Shown here one piece after another: positions 50,038-58,900 of a stretch of 64,000 nt of DNA (positions within the stretch are counted from its first letter, which is position 1; each line of letters starts with the position of its first letter). The notes under the pieces are model-generated. The model saw only the letters and a list, made by a program, of their open reading frames with translations. It ran no database searches and was not told the DNA's origin. Origin of the DNA: Micromonospora sp045209745 (GTDB taxonomy: Bacteria; Actinomycetota; Actinomycetes; Mycobacteriales; Micromonosporaceae); contig NZ_CP109273.1 in the NCBI RefSeq assembly GCF_045209745.1, positions 6,572,001 to 6,636,000 of the forward strand, in the 5' to 3' direction. A program made the translations under genes and the position numbers.

Positions 50038-51807
50038 TCACGGTAGACACGTCGGGTCACCGTCGCCCGAGGTGATTTCCGCCTTCTTCGTCGAAGGCGA
50101 CTCGTCGTCGCCGTCGCGCTGGCGGCGGCGGTCCCGCCGGCGCTCGATCAGCGCCGCGATGAGCAACGACCCGACGGCCACCGCGCGCCCCCAGCGGCGC
50201 AGGGCCGCCCGGACCGCCCGGACCGGCGGCGAAGGCGGTCCCGGCACCACCACCCTGTCCACACCGGGGTACGCCAGCCGGGCGGCCTCGACCGCTTCCT
50301 CCTCCGACCTGACCGCCCGGTTGGCGGTGAGGGTCAGCCCAGCCTCGTCCCGGTAGCGCCACCGCCACACCTCCCCCACCGGCCACAGCTCGATCCGCTC
50401 CCCCGGCCGGTCCAGGACGGGGACCTCGGGTTCGCCCTCGCCGCTCGGGCGACGGGGCGCGGGACGGGCCGCCCGGCGCAGGTCGGCCCGGGTGAGTTCG
50501 CCGAGCGAGGCCGCCTCCCCGCGACGCAGCGCCCGGGCGATGAAGAACGCGAGCGCACCGGTCAGGAACGGCAGGACGAGCACCAGAACCCGGAACAGCG
50601 ACAGCAGATCGTAGACCGGCACCCGGAGCAGCCGGGCGAGGATGTCGTCGCCCGCGGCCACCACGAGGACCACGAAGAAGGTCAGGGCGCCTACGCCGAT
50701 GCCGAGCCGGACCGGGTGGTCCCGGGGCCGGTCGAGCAGTTGGTGCTGGCGGCGGTCGCCGGTGCGCAGCCGTTCGGCGAACGGCCACAGGTAGAGCGCG
50801 ACGAAGGTCAGCCCGCCGAGGACGACGCCGGGGAAGAACGGCTGCGGCACCAGGTACCCGCCGATGCGGAACTCCCACGACGGGAACAGGCGCAGCGCGC
50901 CGTCGCCCCAGGCGATGTACCAGTCCGGCTGGGCCGGTGAGGTGGACTGGGCCAGCTCGAACGGGCCGTACAGCCAGACCGGGTTGATCTGGACCAGCCC
51001 GCCGAGGGCGAACAGCACCGCGAGCAGCCAGAGGAAGAGGGCGAGCGAGCGCAGGGCGTACCCCGGCCAGAGCCGTGATCCGACCACGTTGTGCTCGGTC
51101 CGACCCGGGCCCGGGAACTGGGAGTGCTTCTGCCGCACCAGGATGCCCAGGTGCAGCGAGACGAGAGCGACGAGGACGGCCGGTACGAGCAGCACGTGGG
51201 TGACGAACAACCGGGGGATCATCGCGTCGGAGGGGAACTCGCCGCCCAGAGCCAGCGCGGCCAGCCACGTCCCGACCAGGGGGATGGACTCCACCACCGA
51301 GGTGAGGATCCGCAGACCCAGCCCGGAGAGGAGGTCGTCGGGCAGCGAGTAGCCGGTGAAGCCGTTGGCCAGGGCGAGGGTGAGCATGGTCACGCCAATC
51401 AGCCAGTTGAGCTCGCGCGGCTTGCGGAAGGCCCCGGTGAAGAAGATCCGGGCCAGGTGCATCACGATCGCCGCGACGAAGACCAGCGCCGCCCAGTGGT
51501 GGGTCTGCCGGATCAGCAGGCCGGCCCGCACGTCCCAGCTCAGCCGCACCGTGGAGGCGTACGCGGCGGAGGTGGTCGCGCCGTCCAGCGGGGCGTAGGA
51601 GCCCTGGTAGACCCGGTCGGCGGAGCTGGCGTCGAAAAAGAAGGTGAGGTAGACGCCGGTGAGGATCAGCGCGACGAACGAGTAGAGCGCGATCTCGCCC
51701 AGCATGAACGACCAGTGGTCGGGAAAGACCTTCGCCAGCGCCCGGCGGGTGATCGGGGAGAGCCGGAGCCGGTCGTCCAGTGCCCGGGCCAGGCCATCGA
51801 TGATCAT
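50038..51807 (-). CDS. qcrB: Cytochrome bc1 complex cytochrome b subunit
   Basis: A 589-residue actinobacterial-type QcrB (VFPDHWSFMLGEIALYSF near the start). Haem-ligand histidines lie in RQTHHWAALVFVAAIVMHLA and in FVTHVLL/SLHLGILVRQKHS. TGYSLPDDLLSGLGLRI marks the Qo region. About nine membrane helices are followed by a hydrophilic C-terminal region of about 130 residues, which is longer than in mitochondrial homologues and typical for actinobacteria. The start overlaps the Rieske gene (ATGA). It passes electrons from quinol to the cytochrome c subunit. Confidence 0.95.
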   Translation of the reverse strand: MIIDGLARALDDRLRLSPITRRALAKVFPDHWSFMLGEIALYSFVALILTGVYLTFFFDASSADRVYQGSYAPLDGATTSAAYASTVRLSWDVRAGLLIRQTHHWAALVFVAAIVMHLARIFFTGAFRKPRELNWLIGVTMLTLALANGFTGYSLPDDLLSGLGLRILTSVVESIPLVGTWLAALALGGEFPSDAMIPRLFVTHVLLVPAVLVALVSLHLGILVRQKHSQFPGPGRTEHNVVGSRLWPGYALRSLALFLWLLAVLFALGGLVQINPVWLYGPFELAQSTSPAQPDWYIAWGDGALRLFPSWEFRIGGYLVPQPFFPGVVLGGLTFVALYLWPFAERLRTGDRRQHQLLDRPRDHPVRLGIGVGALTFFVVLVVAAGDDILARLLRVPVYDLLSLFRVLVLVLPFLTGALAFFIARALRRGEAASLGELTRADLRRAARPAPRRPSGEGEPEVPVLDRPGERIELWPVGEVWRWRYRDEAGLTLTANRAVRSEEEAVEAARLAYPGVDRVVVPGPPSPPVRAVRAALRRWGRAVAVGSLLIAALIERRRDRRRQRDGDDESPSTKKAEITSGDGDPTCLP

Positions 51808-52667
51808 GGCCGGCTCCAGAATCCCGCGCCGGGTGGCGAGGTGAAGTCGTCGGTGGCCCGGAGGAAGCCGTCCGGGCCGACCTCGATCGGCAGCCCTGGC
51901 AGCGGCCGCGCCGCGGGGCCCGCGACCGGCCGGGCACCGGCCAGCAGGTCGAACGACGACTGGTGGCAGGGGCAGAGCACCCGTCCGGTGCCCTTCAGGT
52001 AGAGCCGTACCGGACAGCCGGCGTGGGTGCAGAGCACCGACCAGACGACCAGTCCGCCCAGGTGCCCACCGGCGGGCTGGCGGGTGAACCGCTCGGGGTC
52101 GAGGCGGACCGCGAACGCGGGAGCATCCCCGATGTCGAGGTTTCCCTCGGGGAAGACCCCGACCAGCGTGTCGGCGGGCACATCCGCCGGCCGCAACGGC
52201 CGTCCCTCGCCGTCGACCAGCCGGACGCCCGGCCCCCACGGGGTGTCCTTCAGCGCCCGCCCCGGGCGTTGCCGGTCCCACGGGAGCAGGGAGCGCAGCG
52301 GGAACAGCGCGGCGACGCCGAGGGCGGTCAGCGCGAACCCGAGCGCCGCGAGCAGACCCCACCGCCGGGTCGGGCTGTCCGGCTCGTGGAACACGGCTGC
52401 GGTCATCGCCTGCTCGGCCGGGGGCGGGGTGAAACCCTCGTGCTCCTCGACGTAGCCGCCGGTCGGGATCAGCCGCCGGGACCAGACCGCGAGTCCCACC
52501 GCGAGGCCGGCGAAGGCGACCGCCAGGCACACCCCCTCCCACTGGGTGTCGCCGCCCAGCCCGTACGTCACCGCGAAGCCGACCGCCCCGGCGGCGCTCA
52601 CCAGGAACGCGCCGACGATCCGACGGCTCGCGGCCCGCTCGGCCCGCGACGGAGTCCGGCCCCTCAC
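51804..52667 (-). CDS. qcrA: Rieske iron-sulfur subunit of the bc1 complex
   Basis: A 287-residue QcrA starting GTG 52667, overlapping the qcrC stop. Three membrane helices in the first 160 residues, as in actinobacterial Rieske proteins, precede the [2Fe-2S] domain with CTHAGCPVRL and CPCHQSSFD. It takes electrons from quinol at the outer face and passes them to the dihaem cytochrome c. Confidence 0.95.
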   Translation of the reverse strand: MRGRTPSRAERAASRRIVGAFLVSAAGAVGFAVTYGLGGDTQWEGVCLAVAFAGLAVGLAVWSRRLIPTGGYVEEHEGFTPPPAEQAMTAAVFHEPDSPTRRWGLLAALGFALTALGVAALFPLRSLLPWDRQRPGRALKDTPWGPGVRLVDGEGRPLRPADVPADTLVGVFPEGNLDIGDAPAFAVRLDPERFTRQPAGGHLGGLVVWSVLCTHAGCPVRLYLKGTGRVLCPCHQSSFDLLAGARPVAGPAARPLPGLPIEVGPDGFLRATDDFTSPPGAGFWSRP

Positions 52668-53437
52668 TGTCCCGCCCTCCGGCCCAGCCACCGCACGGCA
52701 CCGACCAGCAGTGCGAGCACCACCACCCAGGCGAGCAGACCCTCGGCCAGCGGACCCAGCCGGCCCAGCGGCTCGCCGCCCCGGTCCAGCCGTTCGCTGC
52801 GCAGCCGCCGCACGTAGCCGGTCAGGTCGTCCACCTGCCGGTCGGTGAGCACCTGGCTCGGGAAGGCCGGCATCAGCCCGGGCCCGACCCGGACCGCCTC
52901 GGCGACCTGGACGGCCGAAGCGTCGTACAGCTGCGGCGCGATCCAGCCGTTGGTGAGTACGGCGCCCGAGCCGGTCGCCCCGTGACAGGGCGCGCAGTTG
53001 GCGGCGAAGATTTCCCGGCCGGACACGATGTCGCCGGGCGCGACGCGGGGGATCTGCGGGCCACCGCCGCCGAAGCTGGCCACGTGGCCGACCAGCGCCG
53101 AGATCTCCTCCGCGGAGAAGACCGGCGGCCGGCGTTCGGCCTGTGGCACCTCCTGCGACAGGGGCATCCGGCCGGTGGAGAGCTGGAAATCCACCGAGGC
53201 GGGGCCGACGCCGAGCAGGGACGGTCCCCGCTGCGACCCCTGCCCCTGCGGGCCGTGGCAGCTCGCGCACTGCTCCAGGTAGAGCTGGGTGCCCAGGTCG
53301 GTGGCGGCCGGGGTCGGGGTGGCCGGGCCGGGCGCGGACGCGAACGCCACCGGACCCACGGCGAGCACCAGGACGGACCCGGCCGCAAGAATCCGGCGCG
53401 GGTGCAGGGCGGGCAGGGTCACCTCTCGTCGTCGCAT
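52664..53437 (-). CDS. qcrC: Dihaem cytochrome c subunit of the bc1 complex
   Basis: A 257-residue QcrC with an N-terminal signal segment, two haem c sites (CASCH and CAPCH) each in a cytochrome c fold, and a C-terminal membrane anchor (GLLAWVVVLALLVGAV). The dihaem form replaces a soluble cytochrome c in actinobacterial bc1-oxidase supercomplexes. Confidence 0.95.
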   Translation of the reverse strand: MRRREVTLPALHPRRILAAGSVLVLAVGPVAFASAPGPATPTPAATDLGTQLYLEQCASCHGPQGQGSQRGPSLLGVGPASVDFQLSTGRMPLSQEVPQAERRPPVFSAEEISALVGHVASFGGGGPQIPRVAPGDIVSGREIFAANCAPCHGATGSGAVLTNGWIAPQLYDASAVQVAEAVRVGPGLMPAFPSQVLTDRQVDDLTGYVRRLRSERLDRGGEPLGRLGPLAEGLLAWVVVLALLVGAVRWLGRRAGQ

Positions 53438-53440
53438 CCG

Positions 53441-53827
53441 TCAGTCCAGGGTGTAGAGGTACGCGGCGATGTCCTGCGCGTCGATCGCGCTGACGCCCAG
53501 GTTCGGCATGGCGGTACCCGGCTCGACGGCCTGCGGGTCGGTGATCCACCGTTGCAGGTTGTCCGCGTTGTTGGGCAGCTCCCCGGCGACGTAGGAACGG
53601 GCGCCGAAGCGGGTCAACGGCGGCCCCACCAGCCCGTCGGCCCGCCCGATGCCGGGGATGGTGTGGCACGAGCCGCAACCGTACTGGGCGATCAACTGCG
53701 CACCCCGGTCCGGCCGGCCGGCGCGGGACTCGGGCGGCGGTGGTGGCGATGTCGACGCGCAGCCGGTCGCGGCGACGACCGGCAGCGCCGCCAGCAGGGC
53801 TCCCAGCATCCAGAGACGACGGCTCAT
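53441..53827 (-). CDS. Small c-type cytochrome lipoprotein
   Basis: A 128-residue protein with a lipoprotein signal (VVAATGCAS), a Pro/Ser linker, one haem motif (CGSCH) and a distal Met in PGTAMPNLG. It lies three bases before qcrC and overlaps ctaG. It may carry electrons between the bc1 complex and the caa3-type oxidase, or be a supercomplex subunit. Confidence 0.9.
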   Translation of the reverse strand: MSRRLWMLGALLAALPVVAATGCASTSPPPPPESRAGRPDRGAQLIAQYGCGSCHTIPGIGRADGLVGPPLTRFGARSYVAGELPNNADNLQRWITDPQAVEPGTAMPNLGVSAIDAQDIAAYLYTLD

Positions 53828-54759
53828 CAGGACTCCTTCAACCGGGAGGATGTCAACGCACCGTCCCTTGCGTCTGCGGCGCCGGTCGCCGCGGGCCGGC
53901 CCGGGCGTGCCGCGACCAGACGGTCGGGTCGCTCCCGCTCCAGGCGCAGCAGCCAGCCCAGGAAGACCGACAACGCCGCCACCAGCACGACCAGGTCCAT
54001 CGGTGCCCACATCAGCAGCCCGGCGAGCTGCTGATCGGCCAGCGGTTCGGGGCCGAGGACGCGCGCCGGATAGACCGGTTCGGGGGCGAAGGTGAGGGCC
54101 GCGCCGAGGGCGGAGGCGGGCAGCATGGTGCCGACCAACAGCAGCACCGACACTGGCGCGGGGGTGTGGTGCCGAGCCGCGCCGAGCACGGGCACCCACA
54201 GCAGCCAGGCCGCCGCCACCAGGCTCAGGTGCTCCGCGGCGTGCACGACCGGGTGGTCCACCGCGGCGACGTACGGGCCGGGCAGGTGCCACAGCCACAG
54301 GGCGGCGGTCTGCCCCGCTCCGGCCAGCAGGGCGTACCGGGCCGGGCGGCGCAACCAGCGCAGCGGCCCGGCGGCCCGCCAGCGGGCCAGCAGCCGGCGC
54401 AGCGACCGGGGCGCGGCCAGGGTCAGTGGCAGCCCCGCCGTGCCGGCCGCCAGCAGCGGGCCGGCCACCAGCACGAACAGCATGTGCTGGGCCATGTGCC
54501 CGGCGAAGGACGCCTCCGCCAGCCGGTGCAGCGGCCCCTGGTCGGCCGCCAGCACCACCAGCAGCCCGCCGGCGAACGCGGCCACCCGCCAACCCGACAC
54601 GATCCGGCCCCGGCCCCGGCGTGCCCACAGCTCCTGCACGCCCCGGCCGTAGCCGGCCGCGATCAGACAGAGCACGGCGACGACCAGCATCGTCAGCAGG
54701 CCGTCCGCGACGTCGCTCGGGCCGGGCCCGTGGGCCCCGTAGCCGCTCACCCTTGACAT
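53827..54759 (-). CDS. ctaG: Cytochrome c oxidase assembly protein, CtaG (caa3) family
   Basis: A 310-residue integral membrane protein with about seven helices and conserved histidines (FAGHMAQHMLF, LWLWHLPGPY, HAAEHLSLVAAAWLLW). These fit the caa3-type CtaG family involved in copper delivery to the oxidase. The tail is Arg/Ala-rich. It overlaps both neighbours. Confidence 0.9.
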   Translation of the reverse strand: MSRVSGYGAHGPGPSDVADGLLTMLVVAVLCLIAAGYGRGVQELWARRGRGRIVSGWRVAAFAGGLLVVLAADQGPLHRLAEASFAGHMAQHMLFVLVAGPLLAAGTAGLPLTLAAPRSLRRLLARWRAAGPLRWLRRPARYALLAGAGQTAALWLWHLPGPYVAAVDHPVVHAAEHLSLVAAAWLLWVPVLGAARHHTPAPVSVLLLVGTMLPASALGAALTFAPEPVYPARVLGPEPLADQQLAGLLMWAPMDLVVLVAALSVFLGWLLRLERERPDRLVAARPGRPAATGAADARDGALTSSRLKES

Positions 54760-55148
54760 GGTGGAAACACCAGCACGGCGACCCCACCGAGCACGATGAT
54801 CGTGAGGAACATCAGGTTCGCCCAGAGGCCCACCACGGCGAGCATCCGGGAACGGCCGATCGCGCGGTCCTCATCGCCGGCCGACTGCGCCTGCGCGGTC
54901 CGCCGCCAGATGAGCGCGGCCACCAGGAGCGATCCCGCGGTGGCCACGGCCGGAACGACCACGGCGATGCCGACGGCCTGCCAGAGCGGCAGGCCGGAGA
55001 CCCGGTCGGATCCGGCGGCGCAGGCCAGTTCGTCCAGGCTCCAGGCGGCGAGCAGGTGCACCGCCCAGGCGACGGCGCCGCCGAGCACGCCGTACCAGAG
55101 CAGCAGCCCGCCGGCCAGGCGGACCCGGGGACCGGGCTGGACGCTCAT
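54747..55148 (-). CDS. Small membrane protein of the oxidase operon, unknown function
   Basis: A 133-residue protein with three predicted membrane helices (WYGVLGGAVAWAVHLLAAW, VGIAVVVPAVATAGSLLVAA, LWANLMFLTIIVLGGVAVLV). Start ATG 55148 overlaps the subunit III stop (ATGA). No family recognised; position suggests an oxidase assembly or accessory subunit. Confidence 0.8.
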   Translation of the reverse strand: MSVQPGPRVRLAGGLLLWYGVLGGAVAWAVHLLAAWSLDELACAAGSDRVSGLPLWQAVGIAVVVPAVATAGSLLVAALIWRRTAQAQSAGDEDRAIGRSRMLAVVGLWANLMFLTIIVLGGVAVLVFPPCQG

Positions 55149-55777
55149 CACAGCCGCGGGGAGAGGTAGATGGTGAACAGAATGGCTACCCACACCGTGT
55201 CGACGAAGTGCCAGTAGATGGCGACGTTGCGGACCCGTTCGTGGCGGTGGGCGCCGAAACTGCCCCCGCGCAGGGAGGCGGCGAGCAGCCAGCCGATCAT
55301 GGTCAGGCCGACCAGGACGTGCAGCCCGTGGAATCCGGTGACGACGTAGAACAACGAGCCGTAGACGTTGGTGGTCATGGTGAAGCGCGCCAGGTCCTCG
55401 TGGTACTCGATGGCCAGCAGGGCCATGAAGGACAGCCCCATCACCAGGGTCGCGGCGAGGCCGGCCTGCAGGCGCCAGCGCTGGCCACGCCGGATGCCGT
55501 GTTCGGCCCAGACCACGGGCAGGCTGCTGGGCACCAGCACCGCGGTCATCACCAGCGGGATGAGCAGCTTCGGCTTGTCAATGCCGGGGGGCGGCCACTG
55601 CGGGCCGTACTGGAAGCGGAGGTAGAAGTAGCTGCCCAGCAGGCAGGCGAAGAGGGTGGCCTCGGTGGCCACGAACATCACCATGCCCCACCAGCCGGTG
55701 GGCCGGCCGACCGGCAGTTCCGTGCTCAGCGCCTCGGCGCCGGTGGCCGCGGTCACGATGCCGCCCCGGTCCGTCAT
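55148..55777 (-). CDS. ctaE: Cytochrome c oxidase subunit III
   Basis: A 209-residue subunit III with five to six membrane helices. GMVMFVATEATLFACLLGSY, ATLVMGLSFMALLAIEYHED and VTGFHGLHVLVGL are typical, with the last holding the conserved HxxH pair. YWHFVDTVWVAILFTIYL closes the protein. It stabilises subunit I and its proton entry path. Confidence 0.94.
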   Translation of the reverse strand: MTDRGGIVTAATGAEALSTELPVGRPTGWWGMVMFVATEATLFACLLGSYFYLRFQYGPQWPPPGIDKPKLLIPLVMTAVLVPSSLPVVWAEHGIRRGQRWRLQAGLAATLVMGLSFMALLAIEYHEDLARFTMTTNVYGSLFYVVTGFHGLHVLVGLTMIGWLLAASLRGGSFGAHRHERVRNVAIYWHFVDTVWVAILFTIYLSPRL

Positions 55778-57702
55778 GACGCGACTCCGAGTTCCTCGTC
55801 GGGGCAGTGCGCCGGCCAGAGCCAGGCCGCGATGGTCGCCAGCACCGCCAGCGCGGCGATGATGGCGATCGGGTACCAGGCCAGCAGCATGGCGATGAAG
55901 AAAACCAGCAGCGCGCCGGCGAGTATGAGCGGTTTGAAGGAGGACTCCGGCATCTCCACCGCCCGCTCGGGGCGCGCGTCCAACTCGCTGGTGAACAGGG
56001 TGCGCCGGCCGTCGCTGAGGATCCGGTCCTCGGTCGCTCCGGAGGTGATCGACTCTGTGGTGCGCTCGTCCCAGACGGGATGCACGCTGTGCACCCGGGG
56101 GATGACGGGAAAGTTGTACGGCTCGGGCGGTGAGGCCGCCGACCACTCCAGAGTGTCACCCTCCCACGGGTCCGCCGGCGCCGGCCGGCCCCACCGCACC
56201 GTGTGCACCACCCCGATGAGCACCAGCAGCAGGCTGACCCCGAGCAGGTAGGCCCCGACGGTGCTGATCAGGTTTCCCACATTCCAGCCCAGGTCGCCAC
56301 CGTATGTGTAGACCCGTCGGGGCATGCCGAACAGGCCGTACAGGTGCATGGGGAAGAACGTGACGTGCATGCCGATGAAGAACAGCCAGAAGGACCACCG
56401 GCCGAGCCGCTCGTTGTACATCCGGCCGGTCATCTTCGGCAGCCAGTAGTAGAGGCCGGCGAGCATCGGGAAGACGGCCCCGCCGATCAGCACGTAGTGG
56501 AAGTGGGCCACCACGAAGTACGAGTCGGTGACCTGCTGGTCGAATGCGGTCAGCGCGAACATGGCGCCGGTGAAGCCACCGAGCACGAAGGTCACGATGA
56601 ACCCGATGACGAACAGCAGCGGCACCCGGAGCACCAGCCGGCCGAGCAGCATGGTGGCCAGCCAGGCGAAGATCTGGATCCCGGAGGGGATGGTGATGAC
56701 CGTGCTGGCCGCGCTGAAGAAGCTGTATGACAGTTGCGGCAGCCCGGTGGCGAACATGTGGTGCACCCAGACGCCGAACGAGATGACGGAGATCGCGACG
56801 ATCGCCAGCACGATCAACGGGTAGCCCACGACCCCCCGGCGGGTGAACGCGGGCAGCACGGCGGAGACGATGCCCAGCGCCGGCATCACGATGATGTACA
56901 CGTCGGGATGCCCGAAGATCCAGAACAGGTGCTGCCAGAGCAGCACGTTCCCGCCGGCGGACGGGTCGAAGAAGTGGGCGCCGAACCGGCGGTCGAGGAA
57001 GAGCAGCGCGTTGTCCGCGTTCAACGCCGGCAACGCGAAGACCACCATGAACGCGGTGGCCACGATCGCCCAGACGAACAACGGCACCCGGTTGAGCGAC
57101 ATCCCCGGCGCGCGCAGCTTGAGCGCGGTGACGATGAAGTTGATCGCCGCCGAGGTGGTGGAGATGCCGAGGAAGAGCAGGCCGAGCGTGTAGACGTCCA
57201 TGTGCAGGCCGGGATTGTTGCGCACGTCGCTGAGCGGCGCGTACGCGAACCAGCCGTTGTTCGGCGCCGCCCCGAACGGCAGGCTCGCCCACATGAACAG
57301 CCCGGCGAAGAGGAACACCCAGTAGCCGAAGGCGTTCAGCCGCGGGAACGCCATGTCCCGGGCGCCGATCATCAACGGGACGAGGAAGTTGCCGAAGCCG
57401 AACAGCATCGGGGTGGCGAACAGGAAGATCATCGCCGTGCCGTGCATCGTGAAGAGCTGGTTGTACTCCTGCGGCGACAGGATGCCCGCCTCGGGCCTGG
57501 CGAGCTGCGTACGCATCATCAGGGCGCTGAGCCCGGCGAGGGCGAAGAAGAATCCGGCAGTGACCAGGTAGCGTCGACCGATCTTCTTGTGGTCCACGGT
57601 GGTGAACCAGGCGCGCAGCGACCGGGGCTCGTCCCAGTGCTCGGTGAGCCGGGCCAGGTCGTCCCGGCTGACGCCGGACGGTGTGCTGGTGGTCGTGGAC
57701 AT
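55774..57702 (-). CDS. ctaD: Cytochrome c oxidase subunit I
   Basis: A 642-residue haem-copper oxidase subunit I starting ATG 57702. Haem a and CuB ligands are visible in FTMHGTAMIF, WIFGHPDVYI, WVHHMFATG and VAHFHYVLIGG. Where most A-type oxidases have GHPEVY, whose Glu gates the D proton path, this one has GHPDVY. The last 100 residues form an extra domain with two more helices, a layout often seen in caa3-type subunit I. Reduces O2 to water with proton pumping. Confidence 0.95.
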   Translation of the reverse strand: MSTTTSTPSGVSRDDLARLTEHWDEPRSLRAWFTTVDHKKIGRRYLVTAGFFFALAGLSALMMRTQLARPEAGILSPQEYNQLFTMHGTAMIFLFATPMLFGFGNFLVPLMIGARDMAFPRLNAFGYWVFLFAGLFMWASLPFGAAPNNGWFAYAPLSDVRNNPGLHMDVYTLGLLFLGISTTSAAINFIVTALKLRAPGMSLNRVPLFVWAIVATAFMVVFALPALNADNALLFLDRRFGAHFFDPSAGGNVLLWQHLFWIFGHPDVYIIVMPALGIVSAVLPAFTRRGVVGYPLIVLAIVAISVISFGVWVHHMFATGLPQLSYSFFSAASTVITIPSGIQIFAWLATMLLGRLVLRVPLLFVIGFIVTFVLGGFTGAMFALTAFDQQVTDSYFVVAHFHYVLIGGAVFPMLAGLYYWLPKMTGRMYNERLGRWSFWLFFIGMHVTFFPMHLYGLFGMPRRVYTYGGDLGWNVGNLISTVGAYLLGVSLLLVLIGVVHTVRWGRPAPADPWEGDTLEWSAASPPEPYNFPVIPRVHSVHPVWDERTTESITSGATEDRILSDGRRTLFTSELDARPERAVEMPESSFKPLILAGALLVFFIAMLLAWYPIAIIAALAVLATIAAWLWPAHCPDEELGVAS

Positions 57703-57706
57703 GCCC

Positions 57707-58735
57707 CTACTCCAGTGACCGCAGGTAGACGATGAGGTCGGGCAGCCGGGCAGCGTCGACGGGCTGCGGGGGCATGGCGTTGCCCGGCTTGACGGTCTGG
57801 GAGTTGGCGATCCAACCACCGAGGTGCCCGGCGTCGTTGGGCACCGCGCCGGCGCCGATGCTCCACCGGGAACCTACGTTCGACAGGTCGGGCCCCACCC
57901 GCCCCTGGGCGCCGCTACCCCGGATCGAGTGGCAGGCGGCGCAGGTGCCCTGCACGAAGGTCTGCTGACCCCGCCGTTCGGCGTCGGTCCGGGGCGCCGG
58001 GGCCGGGGCGTCCAGCCGGGCCCGCCAGGTGTCGAAGTCGGCCCGGGGCTGCGCCACCACGAGGAACGCCATGTGGGCGTGCTGGGTGCCGCAGTATTCG
58101 GCGCACTGGCCACGGTAGCGACCGGCCTGGCGCGCCTCCAGCCAGGTCTCCCGGGTCTCGCCGGCGATGAGGTCCGTCTTCGGCATCAGCTGTGGCACCC
58201 AGAAGCTGTGCAGCACGTCGTCGGTCCGCAGACGTACCCTGACCCGCTCCCCCACCGGAATGTGGATCTCGTTGGCAGTGGCTCCGGAGGAGCCCTCATA
58301 GCGCACCTCCCACCACCACTTGTGCCCGGTGACCTCCACGGTCAACGCGTCCCGGCCGGGCCCGGCACCGAGCGCGGCGAGATCCCGCAGGCCGACTCCA
58401 TAGACGGCCACCAGGATGATGAACGGCAGCCCGGCTCCGGCGATCGCCACGAACCGCAGCGGCTGGCTGTGGCGCACCCGGGCGGCGCCCCGCCGGAACA
58501 CCAGCGCCCAGGCGAGCAGCGCCATGACCTCGGCGAACACCGCCACGGAGATCCAAAACAGCAGCCACCAGAGGCCGTTGACCCGGGTCGCCCCGGCACC
58601 GGCGGGATTCAACGCCGACGGACTGTTGCCGGAGCAGCCGGCGAGCAGCAGCACGCCGGACAGCAGCGGCAGCACCGGCCGGGGTCGGCGCTGCCGCCGG
58701 GCCGGGCGTGAACTGGTCTCCGCCGTCGTCTTCAC
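57707..58735 (-). CDS. ctaC: Cytochrome c oxidase subunit II with fused cytochrome c (caa3 type)
   Basis: A 342-residue lipoprotein starting GTG 58735 with lipobox LLAGCSG. Two membrane helices are followed by the CuA domain (HSFWVPQL and CAEYCGTQHAHM). A C-terminal cytochrome c domain carries CAACHSIRG and a distal Met in PGNAMPPQP. The fusion defines a caa3-type oxidase. It is the first gene of the long minus-strand oxidase/bc1 operon; the ribosome site is weak. Confidence 0.95.
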   Translation of the reverse strand: MKTTAETSSRPARRQRRPRPVLPLLSGVLLLAGCSGNSPSALNPAGAGATRVNGLWWLLFWISVAVFAEVMALLAWALVFRRGAARVRHSQPLRFVAIAGAGLPFIILVAVYGVGLRDLAALGAGPGRDALTVEVTGHKWWWEVRYEGSSGATANEIHIPVGERVRVRLRTDDVLHSFWVPQLMPKTDLIAGETRETWLEARQAGRYRGQCAEYCGTQHAHMAFLVVAQPRADFDTWRARLDAPAPAPRTDAERRGQQTFVQGTCAACHSIRGSGAQGRVGPDLSNVGSRWSIGAGAVPNDAGHLGGWIANSQTVKPGNAMPPQPVDAARLPDLIVYLRSLE

Positions 58736-58842
58736 CGGGGAGAACCCTAGCCGCGGTCGTCCGACTTCATCCCTTTTATTCCGAACGCAGAAGAATAGGG
58801 GGTTGAGACCCTTATGGTGGGCTCCAGTCCCCACCTTCGGTC

Positions 58843-58893
58843 AAGCGCCTCCGGGACGCGGACAGCGGTAAAGCGCCTCCGGGACGCGGACAG
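58843..58893. repeat. 23-base direct repeat in the ctaC-ccmC divergent region
   Basis: A 23-base unit beginning AAGCGCCTCCGGGACGCGG occurs at 58843-58865 and again at 58871-58893, a 28-base period. It lies between the divergent oxidase and ccm genes. The period is not a multiple of three, which argues that it is not coding and that ccmC starts after it. Confidence 0.8.
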
Positions 58894-58900
58894 GGAGATC

